Assembly: GCF_036240795.1 (NCBI RefSeq)
Contig: NZ_CP108454.1
Location: 1,240,001 to 1,304,000 of the forward strand
Direction: 5' to 3'
Origin: Streptomyces sp. NBC_01268
GTDB taxonomy: Bacteria > Actinomycetota > Actinomycetes > Streptomycetales > Streptomycetaceae
DNA: 64,000 nucleotides
The notes beneath the pieces are model-generated. The model was given only the letters and a program-made list of their open reading frames with translations. It was not told the DNA's origin and did no database searches. Numbering within the stretch: position 1 is the first letter of the stretch; every line of letters starts with the position of its first letter. A program made the translations under genes and the position numbers. This document shows, piece by piece, positions 42,577 to 50,508 of this stretch.

Positions 42577-43461
42577 TCAGTCCTGGCGGCTGCTCTCGTC
42601 CCTGAGCCAGGTGTCGAAGTCCCGTGCCCTGATCGCCTTGCGCGCGCCCCGGCGCGCCGCGAGCGCCGCCGAGAGGAAGACGACGACGGCGGGCAGCAGC
42701 AGGGGGTCGGCGCGCAGCATGGCCCGCAGGTCGGCGACCCCCGTACGGGCCGAGGGCGGCGCGGCGGGCTCGGGCGCCGCCGGACGGTCCTCGGGCGCCG
42801 ACCGGGCCTGGTGGTCCTCCAGCTGGGCCGTGGAGGTGGCCGCCCGGACCCGGCGACGGATCAGGTCCCGCCAGGTGCGCGGCGGCCGGACGACCACGCG
42901 GGCGGTCCGGACGACGCTGCGTTCGGCCGGTCCGAAGGCGAGCGAGGCGGCCAGGTCGTCGGCCATCAGGGGCGGCAGCGCGGCGATGCGGGCGTGCCCC
43001 TCGCCGGACATGGCGATGACGCCCCGCCCGAAGAGCCCGTCGCGGACCGCGGGCAGCCGCTGCCACACCCGGTAGTACGCGCGCACCCGCCAGGAGCAGC
43101 CGGTCATCGGCAGCTCCCGCTCGGGCGCGGCGGCGAGGACCTCGCCGGGACCGGCGAGCGCGGCGGTCAGGGCACGGACGTCCCCGGCACCGAGCACCAC
43201 GTCGGCGTCCACGTAGACGCGGGGGAAGCCGCGGGCATGGGAGTCACCGAGGCGCAGGGCCTCGTGTTTGGAGGGCACGGGGGTCTCGACGACCCGGACC
43301 CGCGGGCCGCGCCCCGCGGCGACGCGGGCGGTGGCGTCCGTACAGCCGTTGCACACGACGACGATGTCGAACTCCTCGTCGCCGGCGCCGTCCAGGAGGG
43401 CGTCCAGGAGGCGGCCGAGGGTGCGTTCCTCGTTGTGGGCGGGGATCACGATGCTGGGCAC
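42577..43461 (-). CDS. Glycosyltransferase family 2 protein with C-terminal membrane segment
   Basis: 294 residues from GTG 43461 (VPSIVIPAHNEERTLGRLLDALL), the normal GT-A start. VYVDADVVLGAGDV carries the DxD metal motif; the central PLMADDLAASLAF segment resembles the acceptor-side motif. Near the end is a hydrophobic stretch (LLLPAVVVFLSAALAA) that may anchor it. The frame runs upstream to 43524, but no better start is seen; CATACT sits six bases before the GTG, so the message may be leaderless. It lies at the border of the exopolysaccharide locus, divergent from the priming transferase. Confidence 0.85.
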   Translation of the reverse strand: MPSIVIPAHNEERTLGRLLDALLDGAGDEEFDIVVVCNGCTDATARVAAGRGPRVRVVETPVPSKHEALRLGDSHARGFPRVYVDADVVLGAGDVRALTAALAGPGEVLAAAPERELPMTGCSWRVRAYYRVWQRLPAVRDGLFGRGVIAMSGEGHARIAALPPLMADDLAASLAFGPAERSVVRTARVVVRPPRTWRDLIRRRVRAATSTAQLEDHQARSAPEDRPAAPEPAAPPSARTGVADLRAMLRADPLLLPAVVVFLSAALAARRGARKAIRARDFDTWLRDESSRQD

Positions 43462-43812
43462 GTGGACAGTATGACCAAGGCGTCCCACTCTTACAGTTCC
43501 TTCAAGTATCGGTAGGAGTTTCACACAACTCCTGGATGGCCTGCCCTAGTTGGTCTAGATTGAGCGCTGCCGGATCCGCTGGGGCACGAACACGACTCGT
43601 CCCGGGCGGATTCAGCGTCCTGTGCGGACACCGGCCGTGGCTGGGGAGACTTGCGACCGCGGTCCGCACCGTTCAGTCAGGCGGAAGATCCGCGCACCCT
43701 CGTCGTACCACCGCTGTCTTTCCCGTGCCCGCGAGCCGCTCTCGTGCGCAGTCCCTCGGGAGGGGCGCGGTGGTTCAACAGGGTGCGCGCGAATCGCCCT
43801 TGGGGGGAATGG
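43462..43812. promoter_or_regulatory. Divergent promoter region and long structured leader of the exopolysaccharide operon
   Basis: No gene is supported in these 351 bp. AGGAGTT-TCACAC-AACTCCT (43514-43533) is a perfect 7-bp dyad. CTAG-TTGGT-CTAG (43546-43558) overlaps a TAGATT -10-like box (43556-43561). If transcription starts near 43568, the sugar-transferase mRNA has a leader of about 245 nt, including a GTGCGGAC/GTCCGCAC stem (43622-43629 and 43662-43669). Confidence 0.5.
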
Positions 43813-45294
43813 ATGACCGTCCTGCCGGTCACGCATGAGCGGCATCGAGTCGAATCCACACATTTCGATGTCCACCGCCTGTGGTGGCGGAGGAGACACC
43901 AGATATTCCTGCTGGCCGCGGACACGACGGCGGCCGCCGTCGCCGCGGTGAGCGTCCTCGGCGCGGTGGGCCACTGGCCCGTCGTGCTCGGCCTGCCACC
44001 GGCCTGGGTGGCCCTGATGTGCGCCCACCGGTCCTACGACCGGGGCTCGTTGGGCGCCGGCGGCGAGATCTACCGCCGGGTGCTGCGCGGCGCCCTGGTG
44101 CTGCCGGCCCTGGCCGCGGTCCTCGGCTGGGGGCTGGTCCGCGATCTCGACCTGCTGCACGAGATGATCCTGGCGGCCCCGACCGTGGCCGTCCTCACCC
44201 TGGCCGCCCGCTTCCTGCTCCGGCGCTGGCTGCGCCGCGACTGGGCGCAGGGCAGGAACCGGACCACCGCGATCCTGGTCGGGCCCTCCGCGGGCGTCGC
44301 CGAGCTCCTGTCGGCACTGTGGAACGGCGGCTCCGACCGCACGCCCGGCCGGGCCGGGCTCCAGGGCATGGACATCGCCGGTGTCTGCCTGACCGATCCC
44401 GGCCACGACCGGGGCCGGGCGGTGCTCGACAAGCTGGGCGTGCCCGTGCTCGGCGGGGTGGACGAAGTCCCGGGCGCGATCCGGGGGTTCGGCGGCTCCA
44501 CCACCGTGGTGGTGCTGCCCTCCCCGGAGATCGACGCGACCCTGCTGCGGGCGCTCTCCTGGAGCACGGCCGCCGCGGGCGGTGACTTCCTGCTGGCCCC
44601 GGCCTTCGGTGACGTGGCCGCCTCGCGCCTGGAGGTCCGGCCGGTCGGCGGGGTCCCGCTGATCCACCTGCGGGCTCCCCGGCTGTCCCGCTGGGCCCGG
44701 CTGCCGAAGGAGCTCGCCGAGCGGCTGCTCGCCGCGGTGCTGCTGCTCGCGCTCGCCCCGCTGATGTGCGCGGTCGCGCTGGCGGTGCGGCTCGGGAGCC
44801 GGGGCCCGGCCCTGTTCCGGCAGGTCCGGGTGGGGCTGCACGGCAAGCAGTTCACCATGTTCAAGTTCCGGACGATGCGGCCCGACGCCGAGGCCGTCAG
44901 GGACGAGCTCGCGCACGCCAACCACAACAGCGACGGGCTGCTGTTCAAGGTCCGCGACGACCCCCGCGTCACCCGGGTGGGCGCCACGCTGCGCCGCTAC
45001 TCGATCGACGAACTGCCGCAGCTCCTCAACGTGCTGAACGGGCGGATGTCGCTCATCGGGCCGCGCCCGCCGCTGCCCGAGGAAGTCGCCGGATACAGCC
45101 ACGAGGTCCGGCGCCGGCTGCTCGTGAAACCGGGCCTCACCGGCCTGTGGCAGGTCAGCGGGCGCTCCGACCTGCCGTGGGACGAGGCCGTACGCCTGGA
45201 CCTGGCGTACGTGGACAACTGGTCGCTCGGCCTGGACGCGCTGATCCTGCTGCGCACCGGCCCCGCCGTCCTGCGCGGAACGGGGGCCTACTGA
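43813..45294 (+). CDS. Exopolysaccharide priming sugar transferase (polyprenyl glycosylphosphotransferase)
   Basis: 493 residues. The N-terminal half has four to five membrane helices (IFLLAADTTAAAVAAVSVLG, WPVVLGLPPAWVALM, GALVLPALAAVLGWGLV, MILAAPTVAVLTLAARF) and a CoA-binding-like cytosolic domain. The C-terminal half is the bacterial sugar transferase domain: a helix (LLAAVLLLALAPLMCAVALA), then GPALFRQVRVGLHGKQFTMFKFRTM, LRRYSIDELPQLLNVLNGRMSLIGPRP and KPGLTGLWQVSGRSDL. It moves a sugar-phosphate from a nucleotide sugar to undecaprenyl phosphate and so starts each repeat unit. ATG at 43813 has GGGGGGA at 5 nt. It is the first gene of the plus-strand arm. Confidence 0.95.
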   Translation: MTVLPVTHERHRVESTHFDVHRLWWRRRHQIFLLAADTTAAAVAAVSVLGAVGHWPVVLGLPPAWVALMCAHRSYDRGSLGAGGEIYRRVLRGALVLPALAAVLGWGLVRDLDLLHEMILAAPTVAVLTLAARFLLRRWLRRDWAQGRNRTTAILVGPSAGVAELLSALWNGGSDRTPGRAGLQGMDIAGVCLTDPGHDRGRAVLDKLGVPVLGGVDEVPGAIRGFGGSTTVVVLPSPEIDATLLRALSWSTAAAGGDFLLAPAFGDVAASRLEVRPVGGVPLIHLRAPRLSRWARLPKELAERLLAAVLLLALAPLMCAVALAVRLGSRGPALFRQVRVGLHGKQFTMFKFRTMRPDAEAVRDELAHANHNSDGLLFKVRDDPRVTRVGATLRRYSIDELPQLLNVLNGRMSLIGPRPPLPEEVAGYSHEVRRRLLVKPGLTGLWQVSGRSDLPWDEAVRLDLAYVDNWSLGLDALILLRTGPAVLRGTGAY

Positions 45295-45311
45295 CGATGA
45301 AGGGAAACCAC

Positions 45312-46430
45312 GTGAGCGACGTGAACGACTCCGATCGGCCGGACGAGCGGCTGGGGGTCGCCGTCATAGGCGCCGGCTACTGGGGCCCGAACCTGGTGCG
45401 CAACTTCCAGGCCAGCGACCGCTTCCGGCTGCGCTGGCTCTGCGACCTCGACGTCACGCGCGCCCAGCGGGTCCTCGGCGGGTACTCCACCGTCCAGGCC
45501 ACCGACGACTACGCGGCGGTCCTCGCCGACCCGGCCGTGCACGCCGTCGCCGTGGCCACCCCGGCCGGCACCCACCTGGACGTGGCGCTCGCGGCGCTGC
45601 GCGCGGGCAAGCACGTCCTGGTCGAGAAGCCGCTGGCCACCACGTACGCCGACGGGGCGCGGCTGGTCGCCGAGGCCGAGGAGCGCGGCCTGACCCTGAT
45701 GTGCGACCACACCTACTGCTACACCCCGGCGGTGGCGAAGATCCGCGAGCTGGTACGCGAGGGCGCGCTCGGCGACATCCACTACGTGGACTCGGTGCGG
45801 ATCAACCTGGGTCTGGTCCAGAAGGACATCGACGTGCTGTGGGACCTCGCCCCGCACGACCTGTCGATCCTGGACTTCATCCTGCCCGAGCACGTGGAGC
45901 CGGTCGCGGTCGCCGCGCACGGTGCCGACCCGATCGGCGCGGGCCAGGACTGCATCACCTACCTGACCCTCCAGCTGAACACCGGGGCCATCGCCCACGT
46001 GCACGTCAACTGGCTCTCCCCGACCAAGGTCCGCACCACCATGGTCGGCGGCTCCAAGCGCACCCTGGTCTGGGACGACCTCAACCCGGCCCAGCGCGTC
46101 GCGCTGTTCGACCGCGGGGTGGACCTGGCGACTCCCCAGGAGCTGGGCGCGGACGAGCGCCGCGAGGCCCTCATCTCGTACCGCAGCGGCGACATGGTCG
46201 CCCCGGCGATCGGCGAGAGGGAGGCGCTGCGCAGCATGGTCGACGAGTTCGCGGCGGCGATCACGGGGGGCCGGCCGCCGCTCACCGACGGCCGGGCGGG
46301 GCTGCGGGTGCTGGACATCCTGGAGGCGGCGTCGCGGAGCCTGCAGTTCCGCGGTGCGGTCGTCGGGCTGCGGACCGGATCCGACCGGTCCCTCAAGAAC
46401 GGTGACGAAGTGCGGGGAGAACGGCGTTGA
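45312..46430 (+). CDS. Gfo/Idh/MocA family oxidoreductase (WlbA/WbpB-like)
   Basis: 372 residues from GTG 45312, with AAGGGA 7 nt upstream; ATG 45297 lacks a site. The Rossmann fold begins GVAVIGAGYWGPNLVRNFQ. VAVATPAGTHLDVALAALRAGKHVLVEKPLA carries the EKP motif (catalytic Lys), and LCDHTYCYTPAVAKIRE and WDLAPHDLSILDFIL (DLAPHD) are typical of nucleotide-sugar 3-oxidases such as WlbA/WbpB. It would oxidise a UDP-sugar at C3 to allow transamination. Its stop overlaps the next TTG start (TTGA), so it is coupled to the epimerase-aminotransferase fusion. Confidence 0.92.
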   Translation: MSDVNDSDRPDERLGVAVIGAGYWGPNLVRNFQASDRFRLRWLCDLDVTRAQRVLGGYSTVQATDDYAAVLADPAVHAVAVATPAGTHLDVALAALRAGKHVLVEKPLATTYADGARLVAEAEERGLTLMCDHTYCYTPAVAKIRELVREGALGDIHYVDSVRINLGLVQKDIDVLWDLAPHDLSILDFILPEHVEPVAVAAHGADPIGAGQDCITYLTLQLNTGAIAHVHVNWLSPTKVRTTMVGGSKRTLVWDDLNPAQRVALFDRGVDLATPQELGADERREALISYRSGDMVAPAIGEREALRSMVDEFAAAITGGRPPLTDGRAGLRVLDILEAASRSLQFRGAVVGLRTGSDRSLKNGDEVRGERR

Positions 46431-48583
46431 GCGATATCGCGGGCAAGCGGGTCCTGGTCACCGGCGGTGCCGGCACCATCGGCTCCCATGTGACGGACCT
46501 CCTGGTGGAGGGGGGTGCGAGCCAGGTCGTCGTCCTGGACAACTTCGTGCGCGGCCGGCGGGCCAATCTCGCCGAGGCCCTGGCGAGCGGCCGGGTCGAG
46601 CTCGTCGAGGGCGACATCCGCGACGCGGCGACCGTCCACCGGGTGACCGAGGGCGCCGACCTCGTCTACCACCTGGCGGCGATCCGCATCACCCAGTGCG
46701 CGGAGGAGCCCCGGCTCGCCAACGAGGTCATGGTGAACGGCACGTTCAACGTCCTGGAGGCCGCCGCGGCCGCCGGGGTGGGGAAGGTGATCGCCTCCTC
46801 GTCGGCCTCCGTGTACGGCCTGGCGGAGTCGTTCCCGACCACCGAGCGGCACCACCCGTACAACAACGACACGTTCTACGGGGCGGCCAAGGCCTTCAAC
46901 GAGGGCATGCTGCGCAGCTTCCACTCCATGTACGGACTGGACTACGTGGCGCTGCGCTACTTCAACGTGTACGGGCCGCGGATGGACATCCACGGCCTCT
47001 ACACCGAGGTGCTGATCCGCTGGATGGAGCGGATCGAGGCGGGCGAGCCGCCGCTGATCCTCGGCGACGGCACCCAGACGATGGACTTCGTCGACGTGCG
47101 GGACATCGCCCGCGCCAACATCCTGGCGGCGCGCGAGGGGCTCACCGACGAGGTGTTCAACGTGGCCAGCGCCACCGAGACCTCGCTGCGCGAGCTCGCC
47201 GACGGTCTCCTCGGCGTGATGGGCTCCGACCTGGAGCCCGTGCACGGCCCGGCCCGCGCGGTCAACGGGGTGACCCGGCGGCTCGCGGACACCACGCTCG
47301 CCGAGGAGCGGCTCGGCTTCAAGGCCGAGATCGACCTGCGGACCGGTCTGCGGGACCTGGTCGACTGGTGGCGGGCGGAGAAGGGCGCCACGGCGACGGA
47401 CTCCGACCTGGCCGCCGACGCGGGGGCGGAGGCCGCCGGGAAGGCGCCCGTCCGGATTCCCGTGATGGTGCCGTGGCTCGGCGAGGAGGAGGCGAAGGCG
47501 GCCTCCGACACCGTGCTGTCCGGCTGGGTCGCGCAGGGTCCGAAGGTCGCCGAGTTCGAGCGGGCCTTCGCGGAGCGGGTCGGCGCCCGGCACGGTGTCG
47601 CGGTCAGCTCCTGCACGACCGCGCTCCACCTGGCCCTGGTCGCCCTCGGCCTCGGCCCCGGGGACAAGGTCGTCGTCCCCTCGCTCTCCTTCATCGCGAC
47701 CGCCAACGCCGTGCGGTACGTGGGCGCCGAGCCGGTCTTCGCCGACGTCGACCTCGCCACCGGCAACCTCACCGCCGCCACCGTGGACGCGGTCCGCACA
47801 CCGGACACCAAGGCCGTGCTCCTGGTCCACCAGGGCGGGGTGCCCGCGGACGTGACCGCGCTGCGGGCCGCCTGCGAGGACTGGGGGCTGCCGCTGGTGG
47901 AGGACGCGGCCTGCGCGATCGGCTCCACCGTCGACGGCGCCTCCGTCGGGCGGGGCGCGCTGCTCGCCGCCTGGTCCTTCCACCCGCGCAAGCTGCTCAC
48001 CACCGGCGAGGGCGGCATGATCACCACCGACGACGCCGAGTGGGCGGCGCGGCTGCGCCGGCTGCGCGAGCACGGGATGAACGTCTCGGCCGCCGAGCGC
48101 CACGCGAGCGGCAAGCCGGTCCTGGAGAGCTACCTGGAGACCGGGTTCAACTACCGGATGACCGACATCCAGGCGGCGGTCGGCCTCGCCCAGCTGGCGA
48201 AGTTGGACGCGATGGTGGCCCGCCGCCGCGAGCTGGCCGCCCGCTACGGGGAGCTGCTGCGGGACGTGCCCGGCCTGGAGCCGGTGCGGGATCCGGCGCA
48301 CGGGGAGGGCAACTTCCAGTCGTACTGGGTGCTGCTCTCCGAGGAGTTCCCGGTGGGCCGCGACGAGCTGCTCGCCGTGCTCGCCGAGGCGGGGGTGTCG
48401 GCCCGTCGGGGCATCATGGCCGGCCACCTGGAACCGGCCTACGCGGGCCACCCCGCGGGTCCCCTGCCGGCCACCGAGCGGATCGCCCGCGACTCGCTGA
48501 TCCTGCCGCTGTTCCACACCCTGACCGAGGAGCAGCAGGACCGCGTGGTCGCCGTCCTGAGGGAAGCGGCGGCGCGTCCGTGA
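46427..48583 (+). CDS. Bifunctional SDR epimerase/dehydratase - DegT aminotransferase fusion
   Basis: 718 residues in one uninterrupted frame. Residues 1-~320 are an extended SDR: VLVTGGAGTIGSHV (NAD site), SSSASVYG, and the YxxxK pair in FYGAAKAFNEG; RYFNVYGPRM follows. A Ala/Glu/Asp-rich linker spans about 325-342. Residues 343-718 are a complete DegT/DnrJ/EryC1/StrS PLP aminotransferase: VSSCTTALHLALVALGLGPGDKVVVPSLSFIATANAV, VEDAACAIGS and SFHPRKLLTTGEGG with Lys522 as PLP lysine. The start is TTG with GGGGAG 8 nt upstream, overlapping the previous stop. The two steps, sugar modification then amination, would be joined. Usually these are separate proteins. Confidence 0.9.
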   Translation: MSDIAGKRVLVTGGAGTIGSHVTDLLVEGGASQVVVLDNFVRGRRANLAEALASGRVELVEGDIRDAATVHRVTEGADLVYHLAAIRITQCAEEPRLANEVMVNGTFNVLEAAAAAGVGKVIASSSASVYGLAESFPTTERHHPYNNDTFYGAAKAFNEGMLRSFHSMYGLDYVALRYFNVYGPRMDIHGLYTEVLIRWMERIEAGEPPLILGDGTQTMDFVDVRDIARANILAAREGLTDEVFNVASATETSLRELADGLLGVMGSDLEPVHGPARAVNGVTRRLADTTLAEERLGFKAEIDLRTGLRDLVDWWRAEKGATATDSDLAADAGAEAAGKAPVRIPVMVPWLGEEEAKAASDTVLSGWVAQGPKVAEFERAFAERVGARHGVAVSSCTTALHLALVALGLGPGDKVVVPSLSFIATANAVRYVGAEPVFADVDLATGNLTAATVDAVRTPDTKAVLLVHQGGVPADVTALRAACEDWGLPLVEDAACAIGSTVDGASVGRGALLAAWSFHPRKLLTTGEGGMITTDDAEWAARLRRLREHGMNVSAAERHASGKPVLESYLETGFNYRMTDIQAAVGLAQLAKLDAMVARRRELAARYGELLRDVPGLEPVRDPAHGEGNFQSYWVLLSEEFPVGRDELLAVLAEAGVSARRGIMAGHLEPAYAGHPAGPLPATERIARDSLILPLFHTLTEEQQDRVVAVLREAAARP

Positions 48584-49335
48584 CCCAGCTCGTCATCGTC
48601 GGCGCCGGCGGCTTCGCGCGGGAGACCGCGCAGGCCGTCCGCGCCGCCGGCCTGCCCCTGGCGGGCCATCTCGACGACGACCCGGCACTCCACGGCGTCG
48701 AGGTCGACGGCGTGCCCGTGCTCGGCGGCAGCGCGCTGGTGCGGGAGCTGCCCGACGCGTCCTTCGTGGTGTGCGTCGGCAGCCCGCGCGACTACGCGGC
48801 CCGCGCCCGGGTGGTCGCCCGGCTCGGGCTGCCGGAGGAGCGGTACGCCACCGTGGTGCACCCGACCGCGGTGGTCTCCGCCAGTTCCGCGCTCGGTCCC
48901 GGCACGGTGCTCCTGGCGCACGCGGTCCTGACGGCCGCGGTGCGGGTGGGCCGGCACGTCGCGGTGATGCCGCACACCGTCCTCACCCACGACGACGAGG
49001 TGGCGGACTTCGCCACCCTCGCCTCCGGGGTGCGGCTGGGCGGCGGCGCGCGGATCGGCCGGGGTGCCTATCTCGGCGCGGGCGCGCTGGTCCGCGAGGG
49101 CACGGCGGTCGGTGCCTGGTCGCTCGTGGGCATGGGCAGCACGGTCCTGGCCGACGTCCCCGCGGGCGAGGTGTGGGCCGGTTCCCCGGCGCGCCGGCTG
49201 CGCGCTGCGGCGCCCTCGGCCCTCGAACAGCTCACGGCGGACGGCCTCGGCCCCGCCGACGACACCGTCCCCGAGCCGGCCCGGCCGGCCCCGCACGTCC
49301 CGCCCGTCCCGGCAAGAGGAGTGAACGGCACATGA
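48580..49335 (+). CDS. NeuD/PglD-like sugar O/N-acyltransferase
   Basis: 251 residues from GTG 48580, overlapping the fusion gene's stop (GTGA). The N-terminal Rossmann-like part (LVIVGAGGFARETAQAV) is followed by a left-handed beta-helix of hexapeptide repeats (VVSASSALGPGTVLLAHAVL, VGRHVAVMPHTVLTHDDEV, ARIGRGAYLGAGALVREG). That layout is NeuD/PglD; His in HTVLTHDDEV fits the general-base position. It would acetylate the amino group made by the neighbouring aminotransferase. The ~35-residue Pro-rich C-terminus is unusual. Confidence 0.92.
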   Translation: MTQLVIVGAGGFARETAQAVRAAGLPLAGHLDDDPALHGVEVDGVPVLGGSALVRELPDASFVVCVGSPRDYAARARVVARLGLPEERYATVVHPTAVVSASSALGPGTVLLAHAVLTAAVRVGRHVAVMPHTVLTHDDEVADFATLASGVRLGGGARIGRGAYLGAGALVREGTAVGAWSLVGMGSTVLADVPAGEVWAGSPARRLRAAAPSALEQLTADGLGPADDTVPEPARPAPHVPPVPARGVNGT

Positions 49336-50447
49336 ACCAGATCCCCCTGGTGGACCTGAAGGCGGCACACGCCGAGGTCGCCGAGGAGATACGCGCCGGC
49401 TTCGACCGGGTGCTGGCCGGGACCGCCTTCATCGGCGGCACGGAGGTCCGGGAGTTCGAGCGGGAGTACGCCGCGTTCGGCGGCGTCGCGCACGTCGTGG
49501 GCGTCGCCAACGGCACCGACGCCCTGGAGCTGGCGCTGCGGGCGAGCGGGGTCGGCTCCGGCGACGAGGTGGTCGTCCCCGCGAACACCTTCATCGCCAC
49601 GGCCGGCGCGGTCGCCCGTGCCGGGGCCCGTCCGGTGCTGGTCGACTGCGACCCGCAGACCCTGCTGATCGACCCCGCGGCGGCCGTGGCCGCGGTGGGG
49701 CCGGGCACCCGGGCCGTGGTGCCGGTCCACCTGTACGGGCAGAGCGCGGACGTGGCCGCACTCGCCGCCGCGCTGCCGGAAGGCGTACGGATCGTCGAGG
49801 ACGCCGCCCAGAGCCAGGGCGCGAGCCGGGACGGACGGACGCCGGGAAGCGGGGGCATCGCCGCCACCAGCTTCTACCCGGGCAAGAACCTCGGCGCCTA
49901 CGGCGACGCCGGGGCGGTGCTCACCGACGACCCCGAGGCGGCCGCCCTGGTACGGGCGATCGCCAACCACGGCGGGGTCGAGAAGTACCGGCACGACGTG
50001 CCCGGCTTCAACAGCCGGCTCGACGGGCTGCAGGCCGTGGTGCTCCGGGCCAAGCTGCGCCGGCTCGCCGCCGGCAACGCGGCCCGGCGGGCGGCGGCGG
50101 CCCGCTACGACGAGCTGCTGGCCCCGCTCGCCGGGTCCGGGCGGCTGGTGCTCCCGGTCACCGCCGAGGGCAACGAGCACGTGTGGCACCTCTACGTGGT
50201 GCGGGTGCCCGGGGCCGACCGCGACGCGGTGGTCGGCAAGCTCAACGCGGGGGGTGTCGGCGCCGGGGTGCACTACCCGGACCCGGTCCACCTGACGCCC
50301 GCCTACGCCCATCTCGGCCACCGCCGGGGGGACTTCCCGCACGCCGAGCGGGCCGCCGGCGAGATCCTCTCGCTCCCGCTCTTCCCGCAGATCACCCCCG
50401 ACCAGCAGCAGCAGGTCGTGGACGCACTGGTGAACGCCCTGAACTAG
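49332..50447 (+). CDS. DegT/DnrJ/EryC1/StrS aminotransferase (WbpE/WlbC-like)
   Basis: 371 residues. It starts MNQIPLVDLKAAHAEVAEEI; VANGTDALELALRASG binds the cofactor phosphate, EDAAQSQGA holds Asp157 near the pyridine nitrogen, and SFYPGKNLGAYGDAG carries PLP Lys185. The PVHLYGQ segment and the GVHYPDPVHLTPAY text near the end match 3-amino-sugar transaminases such as WbpE/WlbC. ATG at 49332 overlaps the acyltransferase stop by ATGA. With the Gfo/Idh oxidase and the WbpD-like acyltransferase it would give a 3-acylamino sugar. Confidence 0.93.
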   Translation: MNQIPLVDLKAAHAEVAEEIRAGFDRVLAGTAFIGGTEVREFEREYAAFGGVAHVVGVANGTDALELALRASGVGSGDEVVVPANTFIATAGAVARAGARPVLVDCDPQTLLIDPAAAVAAVGPGTRAVVPVHLYGQSADVAALAAALPEGVRIVEDAAQSQGASRDGRTPGSGGIAATSFYPGKNLGAYGDAGAVLTDDPEAAALVRAIANHGGVEKYRHDVPGFNSRLDGLQAVVLRAKLRRLAAGNAARRAAAARYDELLAPLAGSGRLVLPVTAEGNEHVWHLYVVRVPGADRDAVVGKLNAGGVGAGVHYPDPVHLTPAYAHLGHRRGDFPHAERAAGEILSLPLFPQITPDQQQQVVDALVNALN

Positions 50448-50482
50448 GGCCCGCTCCCCCACCCCGGCCGGTAGGCCTGGAC

Positions 50483-50506
50483 CTGTACTGCCCGTGAAAG
50501 GTACAG
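50483..50506 (+). promoter_or_regulatory. Inverted repeat overlapping the ribosome-binding site of the DUF4082 gene
   Basis: CTGTAC (50483-50488) and GTACAG (50501-50506) flank the AAAGG that serves the ATG at 50509. Folded in mRNA, the 6-bp stem would partly hide this site; as DNA it could also be an operator. Confidence 0.45.
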
Positions 50507-50508
50507 CG

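Noticed and set aside
41117..43461. Cellulose-like glycan cluster (CslA/GlxA type) because of GH6 and a GT2 side by side
   Set aside because: No multi-span cellulose synthase-like GT2 and no GlxA-type copper oxidase; the GT2 here is small.
45312..50447. Deoxysugar cassette of an antibiotic cluster
   Set aside because: No polyketide, peptide or other scaffold genes; the neighbours are priming transferase, flippase and polymerase.
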